Of a DNA stretch of 64,000 nucleotides, positions 9,274-17,694 are shown piece by piece. Position 1 is the stretch's first letter. Each line of letters begins with the position of its first letter. Below the pieces are notes generated by a model. It was not told where the DNA came from and made no database searches. It was given only the letters and a program-made list of their open reading frames with translations. This DNA is from CAZTAO01 sp964611645 (lineage in GTDB: Bacteria; Armatimonadota; UBA5829), in contig CAZTAO010000007.1 of assembly GCA_964611645.1 (NCBI GenBank), forward strand, positions 1-64,000, written 5' to 3'. Made by a program: the position numbers and the translations under genes.

Positions 9274-10098
9274 CTAGTGGTATCTTCGTGGGGCATCGTC
9301 TGCTGGGAGGCTTGAGATGTCTAGTTGGCGCAGGGCTGTGAGGCCGTCGTGGCTTAGGCGGAAGCCTCTTTCGGCGCAGGCTCGGTGAGCATTGAGCATA
9401 AGTTTGGTGTGGAAAACCCTGTCTTCTATTGCCAGCAGGAGTATGTGCTGAATCTGGACGGCATCCAGCGCAGCGACTGAAGCCCGGGCCTGGGCGGCGA
9501 GGTCGTTGTAGGGGTCCATATCAAGCGCCTTCATCAGCCACTTCATAGCCCCGGGGGCATCCCCTTTGTGCTGTAGGAGGAAACCCTTCTGGTAGTGGTG
9601 ATAGGCGTCGGTGGGATCGATGCGGATGAGGTCATCAACTATCCGCTCCGCCCCGTTAAGCTCTCCGCGCCGCAATTTGACCACACCCAGCACATCTCTG
9701 GCCAGCCTGCTCCTGGGATTGGTCTTAATTATCCCCTTGCACGCAACCTCCGCTTCCTCGAACCTGCCAAGGTCCAGAAGCAGCTTCAGGAGACGGTTTT
9801 GCAGGGTGGCGTTCTTGGGGTCGAGCTTCACGGCGCAATGCAGTTCCCGCAGCGCGAGTATGTTGTCTCCGCTGGCGTAGTAGACCCTGGCCAGGCACTC
9901 CCTCACCCGCGCGTTCTCCGGGTAAGACTGAGCAACCTGCCGCAGCATTTCCAGCGCGTCGGTGAACCGCCCTTCATCCGCAAGCAATCTCGCGCGGCGG
10001 ATGGCGGTGGTCGGACGAACCTGCCCCCTGCCCTCCGGAGAGAGCAAGACATGAACAGCGCCAGGTTGTTTCATTGCATCGGTCAAGAGTTGGCTCAC
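9274..10098 (-). CDS. TPR-repeat protein
   Basis: The 274-residue product holds several tetratricopeptide units between about residues 32 and 205. Examples are ARLLADEGRFTDALEMLRQV, then CLARVYYASGDNILALRELH, then YQKGFLLQHKGDAPGAMKWL with DMDP spacers. These helical repeats mediate protein-protein contacts. No signal peptide is evident, so a cytosolic scaffold role is most likely. The called start is a GTG at 10098 without a clear Shine-Dalgarno sequence; an ATG nine codons in is an alternative. The C-terminal ~70 residues carry no recognisable domain. It lies convergent to the GH65-like gene and divergent from alr, so its partners cannot be inferred. Confidence 0.7.
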   Translation of the reverse strand: MSQLLTDAMKQPGAVHVLLSPEGRGQVRPTTAIRRARLLADEGRFTDALEMLRQVAQSYPENARVRECLARVYYASGDNILALRELHCAVKLDPKNATLQNRLLKLLLDLGRFEEAEVACKGIIKTNPRSRLARDVLGVVKLRRGELNGAERIVDDLIRIDPTDAYHHYQKGFLLQHKGDAPGAMKWLMKALDMDPYNDLAAQARASVAALDAVQIQHILLLAIEDRVFHTKLMLNAHRACAERGFRLSHDGLTALRQLDISSLPADDAPRRYH

Positions 10099-10260
10099 TG
10101 CGTGAAGATATGACTACACTATAGAAGTTCAGCGGTTGCCCTTTGTTATCCTTCCTCATTTATCGAACGGGGCAAAACGAAGTTCAGGTTTTGCGCGGGA
10201 AGTTGTGCAGCTGTAGAAGTTCAGTCTTGGTGAGTGCTAACTCGGAAGGCATGTCTCTTC

Positions 10261-10300
10261 CCCTCACCCCAGCCCTCTCCCCGCGGGGCCGGGGAGAGGG
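10261..10300. repeat. CCCTCTCCCCG hairpin repeat, copy 1
   Basis: CCCTCACCCCAGCCCTCTCC leads into a perfect 11-bp stem: CCCTCTCCCCG at 10273-10283 and CGGGGAGAGGG at 10290-10300. A related copy is at 29331-29366. Similar elements are widespread in bacterial genomes. Confidence 0.55.
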
Positions 10301-10350
10301 AGTATCTCATCGACCTGAACGGTGACCCAACACCCAACACCCGATTGTCG

Positions 10351-10356
10351 TATAAT
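10351..10356 (+). promoter_or_regulatory. -10 box upstream of alr
   Basis: A perfect TATAAT hexamer lies 48 bp before the alr start. The -35 region is taken up by CCAACAC heptamer repeats and has no TTGACA match, so the promoter assignment is tentative. Confidence 0.4.
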
Positions 10357-10403
10357 GGTAGAAAGCTCTGAAGCTGAATCTATCATCTACAGGATTTCTC
10401 TGC

Positions 10404-11531
10404 ATGCCTTTGAAGAACTATCGGCCTACTGTTGCGGAAGTGGATTTGTCGGCAATCTCGGACAACATCCGCGGGATACGCTCGCGCGTGGGGGATGGCG
10501 TTAAGATTATGCCGGCTGTGAAGGCCAATGCTTACGGGCATGGGGCGGTTGAGGTCTCGAAGGCTTGTCTGGCAGCGGGGGCTGATGTTTTGTGCGTGGC
10601 GATGCTCGAGGAGGCTGTTGGGCTTCGAGTGGCGGAGATCAAGGCGCCGATGCTGGTGATGGGGGTGAGCACTGTCGACTGCGCGGGGGACCTGGTCAAG
10701 CACGACGTCCAGGCTGCCGTCTGCGACCTCGCCTTTGCCAAAGCCCTGTCCGATGCTGCGAAGAAGCAGAACAAGATGGCGCGGGCGCACCTCAAAGTCG
10801 ATACCGGGATGGGTCGGATAGGGGTCTCTCCCGATGAAGCTATCGAGCTTGCCAGGGCCGTTGCGTCGCTGCCGAACCTGAAGCTCCAGGCCATATTCAC
10901 CCACTTCCCCAGCGCCGACGACGACTCAGAGCTGACGCGCGAGCAGATATTCACCATGGGCAGGCTCCGAACCGACCTCGCAGATGCAGGGATGCGGGTG
11001 CCGATGCTCCATATGTCCAACAGCGCCGCCATTCTCGCAAGGCCCGAAGCGGACTTCGACGCCGTGCGGCCCGGGATTATGATCTATGGGCACTACCCGT
11101 CGCCCAGCTCCCCGAGGTCCGTCCTAATCCGCGAGGCGCTGACCCTGAAGACCAGAATAGTGTTCCTCAAGGAATGCGCGGCAGGGACAAGGACCAGCTA
11201 CGGCGGGACACACACTCTCAGGCGCAGGTCGAAAGTCGCAACGATCCCTATCGGCTACGGCGACGGCTACCCGCGCGCACTCTCCAATACGGGTGAAGCG
11301 GCGGTGAACGGCGTCCGCGTGCCGGTGATCGGGCGGGTATGCATGGACCAGGTAATGCTGGATGTGACCAACGTGCCGGGGGTGAGCGTGGGGGATGAGG
11401 TCATTCTCTATGGCGGCGGATTCGACTACTTGAGCGTGTCGGCGATTGCCGAGAAGCTGGGAACCATCTCTTATGAACTGCTCTGTGACATCGGGCGACG
11501 GGTGCCAAGGGTATATATCAACAAGCCATGA
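10404..11531 (+). CDS. alr: Alanine racemase
   Basis: The 375-residue product interconverts L- and D-alanine for peptidoglycan synthesis, using pyridoxal phosphate in the cytosol. The PLP-binding motif AVKANAYGHGAVEV has its Lys at residue 40. The second catalytic residue is the Tyr in TSYGGTHTL (about residue 266). The IPIGYGDGYPR and GRVCMDQVMLDVT motifs of the C-terminal beta domain are intact. Length matches the family (360-390). It is followed directly by uvrC with an ATGA overlap (11528-11531), giving an alr-uvrC operon. Nothing appears missing. Confidence 0.96.
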   Translation: MPLKNYRPTVAEVDLSAISDNIRGIRSRVGDGVKIMPAVKANAYGHGAVEVSKACLAAGADVLCVAMLEEAVGLRVAEIKAPMLVMGVSTVDCAGDLVKHDVQAAVCDLAFAKALSDAAKKQNKMARAHLKVDTGMGRIGVSPDEAIELARAVASLPNLKLQAIFTHFPSADDDSELTREQIFTMGRLRTDLADAGMRVPMLHMSNSAAILARPEADFDAVRPGIMIYGHYPSPSSPRSVLIREALTLKTRIVFLKECAAGTRTSYGGTHTLRRRSKVATIPIGYGDGYPRALSNTGEAAVNGVRVPVIGRVCMDQVMLDVTNVPGVSVGDEVILYGGGFDYLSVSAIAEKLGTISYELLCDIGRRVPRVYINKP

Positions 11532-13420
11532 GCGAAGAAGTAGATCAACCAATAGGAACCGAAGTTGAAATCGCCAACCGGGACTATGCCATCACCCTGA
11601 AGGAGAAGCTGGCGTCGGTGCCCAGCGTGCCGGGGTGTTATATAATGAAGGACGCCCGCGGGCAGATTATCTACATCGGCAAGGCTCGCGTTCTGCGGAA
11701 CCGTGTCCGGCAGTATTTCCAGCCAAGCACCGACCACACCTCCAGGATCCGGCGGATGGTGTTTGAGGTCGCCGACCTCAACTGGATAATCACCGACTCT
11801 GAACTCGAAGCCCTCATCCTCGAAAGCAACCTCATCAAGAAGCACCACCCGGAATACAACGTCCGCCTGCGGGATGACAAGAGCTACCCATATATAGTGC
11901 TGACAATGTCGGAGAAGTGGCCCCGGCCTGTCTTTGTCCGCAAGCTCAGGCTGCAGGCCAACGAGACCGACAAGTACTTCGGGCCCTATACAGACTCAGA
12001 CGCCGTCAAGGAAACCCTCCGGCTGATCCGGCGGATCTTCAAGGTGCCGTGCGGATACAAGGATCCCGACAAGGCTGGCGGAAAGCCCTGCATGTACTAC
12101 CACATCAACCAGTGCCTTGGGCCTTGCGCGGGCAAGACCAGCACGGAAGCGTATATGTCGACCATTCGGGACGTGATCTCGTTCATAGAAGGCAGAGACG
12201 ATGAACTGGTGGACAGGCTGATACGGGAGATGGGTGAAGCGGCGGAGAACCTGGAGTTTGAGAAAGCCGCGCGCTACAGGGACCAGGTGGCGGCGATCCA
12301 GAAACTCATTGCCCGGCAGAAGGTGGTCTCAACCGCGCTGCAGGACCAGGACGTGATCGCGCTGGTTACCGACAACCTCAACACCTGCGCCGAACTCTTC
12401 TTCATCAGGGGTGGCAAGCTCATCGGGCAGGAGCATTTTCTGCTGGACAACGTGGACAGCGAGGACTTCCCGACAAGCCTGCAGGAGTTCTTGATGCAGT
12501 ATTACCAGACCGCGCCATATATCCCCCGCGAGGTCCTGCTGAGCAATGAGATTGCGGAGCTGGATATTGTGGAGTCCTGGCTGAGGCAAAAGAAGGGCAG
12601 GAAAGTCCAGATAGCCAGCCCGAAGCGCGGGGAGAAGAAGGGCATTGTGGATATGGCAAAGACCAATGCCGAGCAGGTCCTGCGCCAGATCCGGCTGAAG
12701 ATGGAGTCGGACAACTCCCGCAGGTCCGAGGAGCTTGAGGGTCTGCAGAATGCCCTGAACCTGCCCAAGCCGCCTGTGCGGATAGAAGCGTATGACATCT
12801 CCAACACGGGGGGCCACCAGACAGTGGCCTCGCTGGTGGTGTTTGAGAACGGCTCCCCACACAAAGACCACTACCGTAAGTTCAAACTCAAACAGCCTGA
12901 GGGTGTGCCTGATGATTTCGCATCGATGAAGCAAGTGATATTGCGGAGGCTGACCGGCACACTGCGCAAGTCCGCTGCGTTTGAGCACCTTCCGGATCTG
13001 ATACTGGTAGACGGCGGCAAAGGACAGCTCAGCGCGGGTGTTGAGGCTTTGATGGAGGCAAATGAGCGAGTAAGTATCATCGGCCTTGCCAAGCGCAACG
13101 AAGAGATATACAGAGTCGGAAGCCCCGACCCCGTGATGCTGCCAAGAGACTCCAAGGCGCTCCACCTGCTCCAGCGAATCCGAGACGAAGCCCATCGCTT
13201 CGCCATCACCTACCACAAAGCAATCCGAGGCAAGAGCGTGCGCGGATCAACCCTCAACGAAATCCCCGGCATCGGCCCAAGACGCAGGCGGGCACTGCTG
13301 TCGTTCTTCGGCGGAGTCGAACACATCAAGGAAGCCACAGTCGACCAGATAGCCTCTGTGCCCACCATGAGTAGGCCGGCGGCTGAGGCGGTGTGGAAGT
13401 TCTTTCATCGGAAGAGTTGA
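11528..13420 (+). CDS. uvrC: UvrABC excinuclease subunit C
   Basis: The 630-residue product makes both incisions around a DNA lesion in nucleotide excision repair, acting after UvrA/UvrB in the cytosol. Domains in order: an N-terminal GIY-YIG nuclease (residues ~33-110, SVPGCYIMKDARGQIIYIGK) that makes the 3' cut; a Cys-containing segment (PCGYKDPDKAGGKPCMYYHI); a UVR motif that binds UvrB (about 225-260, AENLEFEKAARYRDQVAAIQ); an RNase H-like domain for the 5' cut (RIEAYDISNTGGHQTVASLV, LILVDGGKGQL); and C-terminal helix-hairpin-helix motifs (EIPGIGPRRRRALLSFFGG). Length is typical. It starts inside the alr stop codon (ATGA), so the two are translationally coupled. Confidence 0.97.
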   Translation: MSEEVDQPIGTEVEIANRDYAITLKEKLASVPSVPGCYIMKDARGQIIYIGKARVLRNRVRQYFQPSTDHTSRIRRMVFEVADLNWIITDSELEALILESNLIKKHHPEYNVRLRDDKSYPYIVLTMSEKWPRPVFVRKLRLQANETDKYFGPYTDSDAVKETLRLIRRIFKVPCGYKDPDKAGGKPCMYYHINQCLGPCAGKTSTEAYMSTIRDVISFIEGRDDELVDRLIREMGEAAENLEFEKAARYRDQVAAIQKLIARQKVVSTALQDQDVIALVTDNLNTCAELFFIRGGKLIGQEHFLLDNVDSEDFPTSLQEFLMQYYQTAPYIPREVLLSNEIAELDIVESWLRQKKGRKVQIASPKRGEKKGIVDMAKTNAEQVLRQIRLKMESDNSRRSEELEGLQNALNLPKPPVRIEAYDISNTGGHQTVASLVVFENGSPHKDHYRKFKLKQPEGVPDDFASMKQVILRRLTGTLRKSAAFEHLPDLILVDGGKGQLSAGVEALMEANERVSIIGLAKRNEEIYRVGSPDPVMLPRDSKALHLLQRIRDEAHRFAITYHKAIRGKSVRGSTLNEIPGIGPRRRRALLSFFGGVEHIKEATVDQIASVPTMSRPAAEAVWKFFHRKS

Positions 13421-13541
13421 AAGCTCAAAGTGGAAAGCAACCCCAGATGACGCAGATGTCACAGATGGGCTTCAAGCTGCGGGAACTTGCGCGAGTGCAG
13501 ACTTGCAGGGCCATGTGCAACCAGTCGTTCAAGCAGCGTAG

Positions 13542-13570
13542 TCGAACAAACATATCATTTGTGATATAAT
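13542..13570 (+). promoter_or_regulatory. Promoter with palindromic operator of the toxin-antitoxin pair
   Basis: The -10 box is a perfect TATAAT (13565-13570), with TCGAAC as a weak -35 (13542-13547) at 17 bp. A perfect inverted repeat ATATCA-TTTG-TGATAT (13552-13567) covers the spacer and -10 box. This is where an autoregulating antitoxin of the XRE type would be expected to bind and block RNA polymerase. Confidence 0.6.
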
Positions 13571-13591
13571 TCATGTGTGGAAGGTGAGAGC

Positions 13592-13954
13592 ATGAGCTGG
13601 GAAGTAGTGCTGTACGCCAAGGAAGACGGGGAGATTCCCGTGCTAGAGTTCCAACGCAGCCTGCCTGCCAAGCACCGCGCGAAGTCTGTCCGCGACATTG
13701 ATATGCTTGCCGAATTCGGACCCGATCTGCAAGAGCCGTTTGTCAAGGCTATAAAGGGCGATAGGTATAGAGGAATGTGGGAACTCCGCACCAAGTTCGC
13801 CGGTGACATCTCGCGCATATTCTACTTCCTGTCGTCTCGCAAGCGCTTCGTGTTGCTTCACGGATACCTGAAGAAGGATGCGAAACTCAGTGTTCGTGAC
13901 TTGGAGACGGCGAAGCGACACATGGATGACTACATCCGGAGGACACAGCAATGA
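13592..13954 (+). CDS. HigB/Gp49-like toxin (RelE/ParE superfamily)
   Basis: The 120-residue protein matches the phage Gp49/HigB-like family. The conserved core is GMWELRTKFAGDISRIFYFL, then RFVLLHGYLKKDAK. Family members are ribosome-dependent mRNA interferases or related growth inhibitors. I chose the ATG at 13592, which has AAGGTGAG just upstream, over a GTG five codons earlier. The gene is toxin-first and overlaps the downstream antitoxin by ATGA, the typical HigBA arrangement. A palindromic operator overlaps its promoter. Catalytic activity is inferred from family membership only. Confidence 0.85.
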   Translation: MSWEVVLYAKEDGEIPVLEFQRSLPAKHRAKSVRDIDMLAEFGPDLQEPFVKAIKGDRYRGMWELRTKFAGDISRIFYFLSSRKRFVLLHGYLKKDAKLSVRDLETAKRHMDDYIRRTQQ

Positions 13955-14241
13955 ATAGGGCTGCCGAAGTCTCGTGGAAAGAAGCACGAAAGAAGTTGAT
14001 CGAGGAAGACGCCGAGTTTGCCGCAGCCGTGGAAGAACTCGCTCCCGAGTATGAGATCGCGAGGCAGATCGTGAAGGCGAGGTTGCAGAGCGGGATGACC
14101 CAGGGACAGCTCGCCTCGAAGATCGGCACCCGCCAGGGGAACATCAGCCGCATAGAATGTGGTCAGCAAAACATATCTATCGGCATGCTCAGCAAAGTGG
14201 CAAAGGGCCTCGGTAAGAAACTGCGCGTATCGATAGGTTAG
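13951..14241 (+). CDS. XRE-type antitoxin (HigA-like)
   Basis: The 96-residue protein has an acidic, helical N-terminal part (residues ~1-40) and a Cro/C1-type helix-turn-helix: ARLQSGMTQGQLASKIGTRQ then GNISRIECGQQNISIGML (about residues 47-85). The pairing with an upstream Gp49-like toxin and the ATGA overlap identify it as the antitoxin. It should neutralise the toxin and repress the operon at the ATATCA/TGATAT palindrome upstream. The length is normal and both genes look intact. Confidence 0.88.
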   Translation: MNRAAEVSWKEARKKLIEEDAEFAAAVEELAPEYEIARQIVKARLQSGMTQGQLASKIGTRQGNISRIECGQQNISIGMLSKVAKGLGKKLRVSIG

Positions 14242-14321
14242 CGGCCTCGGTTACTATGCTGCCGGAGCCGGGCGTCAGCCCCGCCAGTCTCATCTGCGCA
14301 ACTGACGGGTAAGTGGTGGCC

Positions 14322-14371
14322 GTTACGCTGCGCCCTCTCTCTAACTCTCTCCCCCGGGAGAGAGGATTACG
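14322..14371. repeat. CTCTCTC-CCCC-GAGAGAG hairpin repeat, copy 2
   Basis: GTTACGCTGCGCCCTCTCTC to GGGAGAGAGGATTACG, the same element as at 9115-9164 in the same orientation, differing at a handful of positions. Confidence 0.6.
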
Positions 14372-14491
14372 CTCTGCCATTCCAGAAACCCTGATCTGTT
14401 CTTCCACACCCCAGCAATACGGCATTTCGCAAACCAGCAAGCATCTCCGCCATGTTACAATAGAAGTATATCGACAAGGAGTCGCCGCACC

Positions 14492-15010
14492 ATGAAACGA
14501 ATAGATCACACTGCCAAATCCTGCTGCATTGTTGAAACCTCGGCGGGGTTTGTTGCGTTAGAATATAGGGACGGGAAGTTGCTGGGGGTGTCGTTCCCTG
14601 AGCTTACTTCCGAGGCTGCGGCGGAGACACTTACCTGCGCTGCGGATATGGCGACCTGCGCGGTTACCCCCGAGGCTGAGTTGTTCAAGGACTACTTCGC
14701 AGGCAAGCCTGTGGACTTTGGGAAGGTGGATGTGGACCTCAGCAGGTTCGCGGATTTCACCGTCAAGGTGCTGGAAGCGGTGCGGTGTGTGCCATACGGG
14801 AAGACCGTGAGCTACAAGCAGCTTGCGCAGATGGTGGGGAGTCCGCTGGCGGCGCGGGCTGTCGGGCAAGCTTTGGGGTGCAACCCTGTGCCAATTGTAG
14901 TACCATGTCACCGCGTGCTATCATCTGACGGCGGCCTCGGCGGCTTTTCGGGCGGGTTGGAATGGAAGAAACGACTGCTTGATCTGGAAGGAGTGCATCC
15001 TAAGCAATGA
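14492..15010 (+). CDS. ogt: Methylated-DNA-protein-cysteine S-methyltransferase
   Basis: The 172-residue suicide repair enzyme removes alkyl groups from O6-alkylguanine. The active-site motif IVVPCHRVLSSDGGLGGFSG carries the acceptor Cys at about residue 139. The DNA-binding helix-turn-helix region VPYGKTVSYKQLAQMVGSP and the Arg-finger region ARAVGQALGCNPVP precede it. AAGGAG at 14476-14481 fits the ATG at 14492. The stop codon overlaps the next gene's start (ATGA, 15007-15010), so the small membrane protein, rapZ and yvcK probably share its transcript. Length is normal for Ogt/MGMT-type enzymes without an Ada N-terminal domain. Confidence 0.95.
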   Translation: MKRIDHTAKSCCIVETSAGFVALEYRDGKLLGVSFPELTSEAAAETLTCAADMATCAVTPEAELFKDYFAGKPVDFGKVDVDLSRFADFTVKVLEAVRCVPYGKTVSYKQLAQMVGSPLAARAVGQALGCNPVPIVVPCHRVLSSDGGLGGFSGGLEWKKRLLDLEGVHPKQ

Positions 15011-15387
15011 AGATCTTGATCAATTGGGTAGTTGGTATAGTGTCGGTGGTGCTCACGGTAGTGCTGGGCAGGGCGCTGGGCCTGCATCTGAACTGGACAC
15101 CTGAATGGCATATTGTCCTGTTCGTGCCGCTGCTTGCGCTGGTGAATGCCATTGTGCGCCCCCTGGTAAAGCTGATGGCCATGCCGATCACCTGCCTCAC
15201 GTTCGGCCTGTTCAACCTGGTAATCAACGCGCTAATGTTCTGGCTTGCAGCCTACTTCACAGGGGCCAAGCATCTGGACTTCTGGACCGCGCTGTTTGGG
15301 ACGGTCTGCGTGAGCGTGATCTCCACGATCCTCAGCGGCATAGTGAGCAAGGCGACCAAGAACAGAGACGATGACTATGACCGCTAA
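15007..15387 (+). CDS. Small membrane protein, YvlD / phage holin 4 superfamily
   Basis: The 126-residue product has about four transmembrane segments: WVVGIVSVVLTVVLGRALGL, IVLFVPLLALVNAIVRPLV, GLFNLVINALMFWLAAYF and TALFGTVCVSVISTILSGIV. The NAIVRPLVKLMAMPITCLTF stretch is the typical signature of the YvlD-like group. The function of these proteins is poorly defined, and lysis activity should not be assumed from the 'holin' name. It is coupled by overlap to ogt upstream and overlaps rapZ by 17 bp downstream. Confidence 0.85.
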   Translation: MKILINWVVGIVSVVLTVVLGRALGLHLNWTPEWHIVLFVPLLALVNAIVRPLVKLMAMPITCLTFGLFNLVINALMFWLAAYFTGAKHLDFWTALFGTVCVSVISTILSGIVSKATKNRDDDYDR

Positions 15388-16291
15388 GAAGCAGTTGGTG
15401 CTGATAACCGGAATGTCGGGGTCGGGCAAGTCGCTCGCGGCCAGCACTTTCGAGGACCTGGACTTCTACTGCATAGACAACCTCCCACCCCAGCTTCTGG
15501 CGGAGACCACCAAGCTCTGGCTGCCGCCCAACCAGCCCCAGGACGTGGCCATAGTGGCAGACGTTCGCGCGGGGCAGTTCTTCCCGCAGTTGGCGGAGAT
15601 GTGTAAGCAGGCCCAGCAGGAAGAGTCGGCGGTATTCTCGCGCCCGATTGTGCTCTTCATGAATGCCAGCGACTCCGAGCTGATCAAACGCTTCAAGGAG
15701 ACCCGCCGCAAGCACCCGCTTGTGACCAAAGACCGCAGCATAGGGGACGCAATTGCCCTGGAGCGGGAGATGCTGGCGGACCTGAGCGAAAACTCCGACA
15801 AGACCATCGATACAACCAACATGGAACCCGAAGCAATGCGGCGGCAGATCCGCGAGATATTCGGCAGAGCTCCCGTGCTCGAGCGGCTGATGATCTCCGT
15901 GGTCTCGTTCGGGTTCAAGTACGGAGTCCCGCTGGACGCGGACGTGGTGTTCGACGTGCGGTTTCTGGCAAACCCCTACTGGGTGGAGTCCCTGCGATCG
16001 CTCGACGGCACCCACCCCCACGTGCGCCAGTATGTGGACCAGGACCCCATCGCGGAGGTGCTGCTGAAGAAACTCTTCGACCTGGTGGAGTTCTCGATAC
16101 CCCAGTATATCCGCGAAGGCAAGGCATACCTCACCATCGCCATCGGCTGCACCGGCGGCAGGCATCGGTCCGTGGTAATCGCGGACGAATTGAATATGTT
16201 CCTGAGGTCTGGCGGATACACTGTCCGAGTTGAGCATAGAGACTTGATGAGGCACAGGGGGAACGCTTCTTGCGAATCAAGCCAATCGTAA
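15371..16291 (+). CDS. rapZ: RNase adapter / nucleotide-binding protein RapZ (YvcJ)
   Basis: The 306-residue product has a Walker A motif ITGMSGSGKSLAASTFEDL near the N-terminus (about residues 13-31). It continues with the family stretches DFYCIDNLPPQLL, DVVFDVRFLANPYWVESLR and AIGCTGGRHRSVVIADEL. In enterobacteria RapZ guides RNase E to the GlmZ small RNA; in other phyla it is an NTP-hydrolysing protein of unclear target. Two ATGs (15371 and 15377) are possible and no strong Shine-Dalgarno decides between them. It is followed by yvcK with a 22-bp overlap; these two are neighbours in many bacteria. No whiA homologue follows. Confidence 0.93.
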   Translation: MTMTAKKQLVLITGMSGSGKSLAASTFEDLDFYCIDNLPPQLLAETTKLWLPPNQPQDVAIVADVRAGQFFPQLAEMCKQAQQEESAVFSRPIVLFMNASDSELIKRFKETRRKHPLVTKDRSIGDAIALEREMLADLSENSDKTIDTTNMEPEAMRRQIREIFGRAPVLERLMISVVSFGFKYGVPLDADVVFDVRFLANPYWVESLRSLDGTHPHVRQYVDQDPIAEVLLKKLFDLVEFSIPQYIREGKAYLTIAIGCTGGRHRSVVIADELNMFLRSGGYTVRVEHRDLMRHRGNASCESSQS

Positions 16292-17571
16292 GCGCCCTGA
16301 AGTGGCTGTATCCGGGGATGCGGGTAAAGCGCTGGCTGGCGTTGGTGCCGGTGGGTATGGCCGTGTGCCTTTTCGGGCTGGTCCTGCTGCTGAACTGGAA
16401 GGTGGATGTTCTCCTGAGCCGAGTGGCTGAAGAGGCGATGAAGCTCCTGGGAATCAACATGGGCAGCCCCGAGGTGTGGATTCCGATGGGAGTCGCGCTG
16501 GTGATTCTTGGCGTGATAATCATCTTCATCGCGCTGCGGCAGGTGGTGCGGTCCATTACCAGCGTGGTAAGCCCGGAAACCGAGGGCAAGCTGGCCGACC
16601 TTGTGTTCAGGAAGCGGTACCTCTCGCAGGGACAGCGGATTGTTGTTATAGGCGGCGGCACCGGGCTGTCCACGATGCTCAGAGGTTTGAAGCAGTATTC
16701 AAGTAACATAACTGCGGTGGTTACCACCACCGACGATGGTGGCAGTTCCGGCAGACTCCGCGAAGATATGGGCATGCTGCCGCCGGGCGATATCCGCAAC
16801 TGCCTGGTAGCGCTGGCCGATTCGGAAACCAGCATGGCGGACCTGTTCCAGTACAGGTTCGACCTCTGCGGCGACGGGCTGGAAGGCCACTCTTTCGGTA
16901 ACCTCCTGATAGCCGCCATGACTCGCCTCACCGGCGACTTCGAGAGCGCGGTGCGAGAGACAAGCCGAATTCTGGCTATCCGCGGGCAAGTGCTCCCCAC
17001 TACCACGGCCCACGTCAAACTCCAGGCCGAGCTTGAGGATGGGACGTTTGTGGAAGGGGAGACCAACATCGCGAAGTCGACCTCCCCCATCAAGCACATA
17101 ATGCTCTCGCCGACCGATGTGGAACCACTTGAAGAAACACTGGCTGCTATAGAGCTTGCGGACTGCGTGGTTCTGGGGCCGGGGAGCGTGTATACCAGCA
17201 TCGTGCCCAACCTGCTGGTAAAGGGCATCCCGGAGGCTCTGCACAAGACCAAGGGCACCGTGGTATATGTGTGCAACGTGATGACCCAGCAGGGTGAGAC
17301 CGACAACTACAAGGCCTCCGACCACGTGAAGGCAATCACCAAACATATAGAGCCGAAGATCATCGACCGGGTGCTGGTAAACACCGCCAGACCCCAGCCC
17401 GATATGCTGGAGCTATACCGCAGATACGGGCAGACATTCGTGGAGCCGGACCCGGCGAAGATCAGGGAGATGGGCTACAGGCCTGTCACCGGTGACTTCA
17501 TAAGCGAGTCAAACGTAGTCCGCCACGACCCCGACAAACTGGCCAACGCGATACTGCGGATGCTGTACTAA
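16270..17571 (+). CDS. yvcK: YvcK/CofD-like gluconeogenesis factor, long membrane form
   Basis: The 433-residue product has two N-terminal transmembrane segments (about residues 20-40 and 73-93), then a CofD-like nucleotide-sugar-binding domain. That domain starts IVVIGGGTGLSTMLRGLKQY and continues TTDDGGSSGRLREDMGMLPP and GHSFGNLLIAAMTRL. YvcK binds UDP-sugars and couples carbon status to cell-wall synthesis in Gram-positives. The membrane-bound long form is known from several diderm phyla. The start is TTG at 16270, inside rapZ, so expression is coupled. The product faces the cytosol. Confidence 0.92.
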   Translation: MRIKPIVSALKWLYPGMRVKRWLALVPVGMAVCLFGLVLLLNWKVDVLLSRVAEEAMKLLGINMGSPEVWIPMGVALVILGVIIIFIALRQVVRSITSVVSPETEGKLADLVFRKRYLSQGQRIVVIGGGTGLSTMLRGLKQYSSNITAVVTTTDDGGSSGRLREDMGMLPPGDIRNCLVALADSETSMADLFQYRFDLCGDGLEGHSFGNLLIAAMTRLTGDFESAVRETSRILAIRGQVLPTTTAHVKLQAELEDGTFVEGETNIAKSTSPIKHIMLSPTDVEPLEETLAAIELADCVVLGPGSVYTSIVPNLLVKGIPEALHKTKGTVVYVCNVMTQQGETDNYKASDHVKAITKHIEPKIIDRVLVNTARPQPDMLELYRRYGQTFVEPDPAKIREMGYRPVTGDFISESNVVRHDPDKLANAILRMLY

Positions 17572-17585
17572 GGACTAATTGACAT

Positions 17586-17641
17586 GGATATACAGGATTC
17601 CAGATGTTCGGAATCCAGCATCCTTGACATCCCGTATATCC
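17586..17641. repeat. Inverted repeat between yvcK and the DUF1801-like gene
   Basis: GGATATACAGGATTCC at 17586-17601 faces GGAATC (17610-17615) and ATCCCGTATATCC (17629-17641). The outer arms pair over 12 of 13 bases and an inner GATTCC/GGAATC stem adds to it. It sits between convergent genes, so it could terminate both, or be another dispersed palindrome. Confidence 0.5.
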
Positions 17642-17694
17642 GTTTGAACGCTTCCCCTGAACGCTAACTGACTGCCGCAAAATCATCGTCGCTG

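Larger units (their letters stand above)
10099..10403. other. Intergenic region between TPR gene and alr
   Basis: About 305 bp without a gene. It holds a hairpin repeat (10261-10300), two CCAACAC heptamers (10327-10340) and a strong -10 box TATAAT (10351-10356) about 48 bp before the alr ATG. No good -35 box is seen at 16-18 bp from it. Confidence 0.5.

Noticed and set aside
9249..10340. CCAACAC repeats as CRISPR or telomere-like array
   Set aside because: Units are 7 bp with no spacers, only two or three per site, and scattered at four loci. This is neither CRISPR architecture nor a chromosome end.
15007..15387. Holin-like protein as a sign of a prophage
   Set aside because: Neighbours are housekeeping genes in coupled order, with no phage genes. 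The YvlD-like group is chromosomal in many bacteria.
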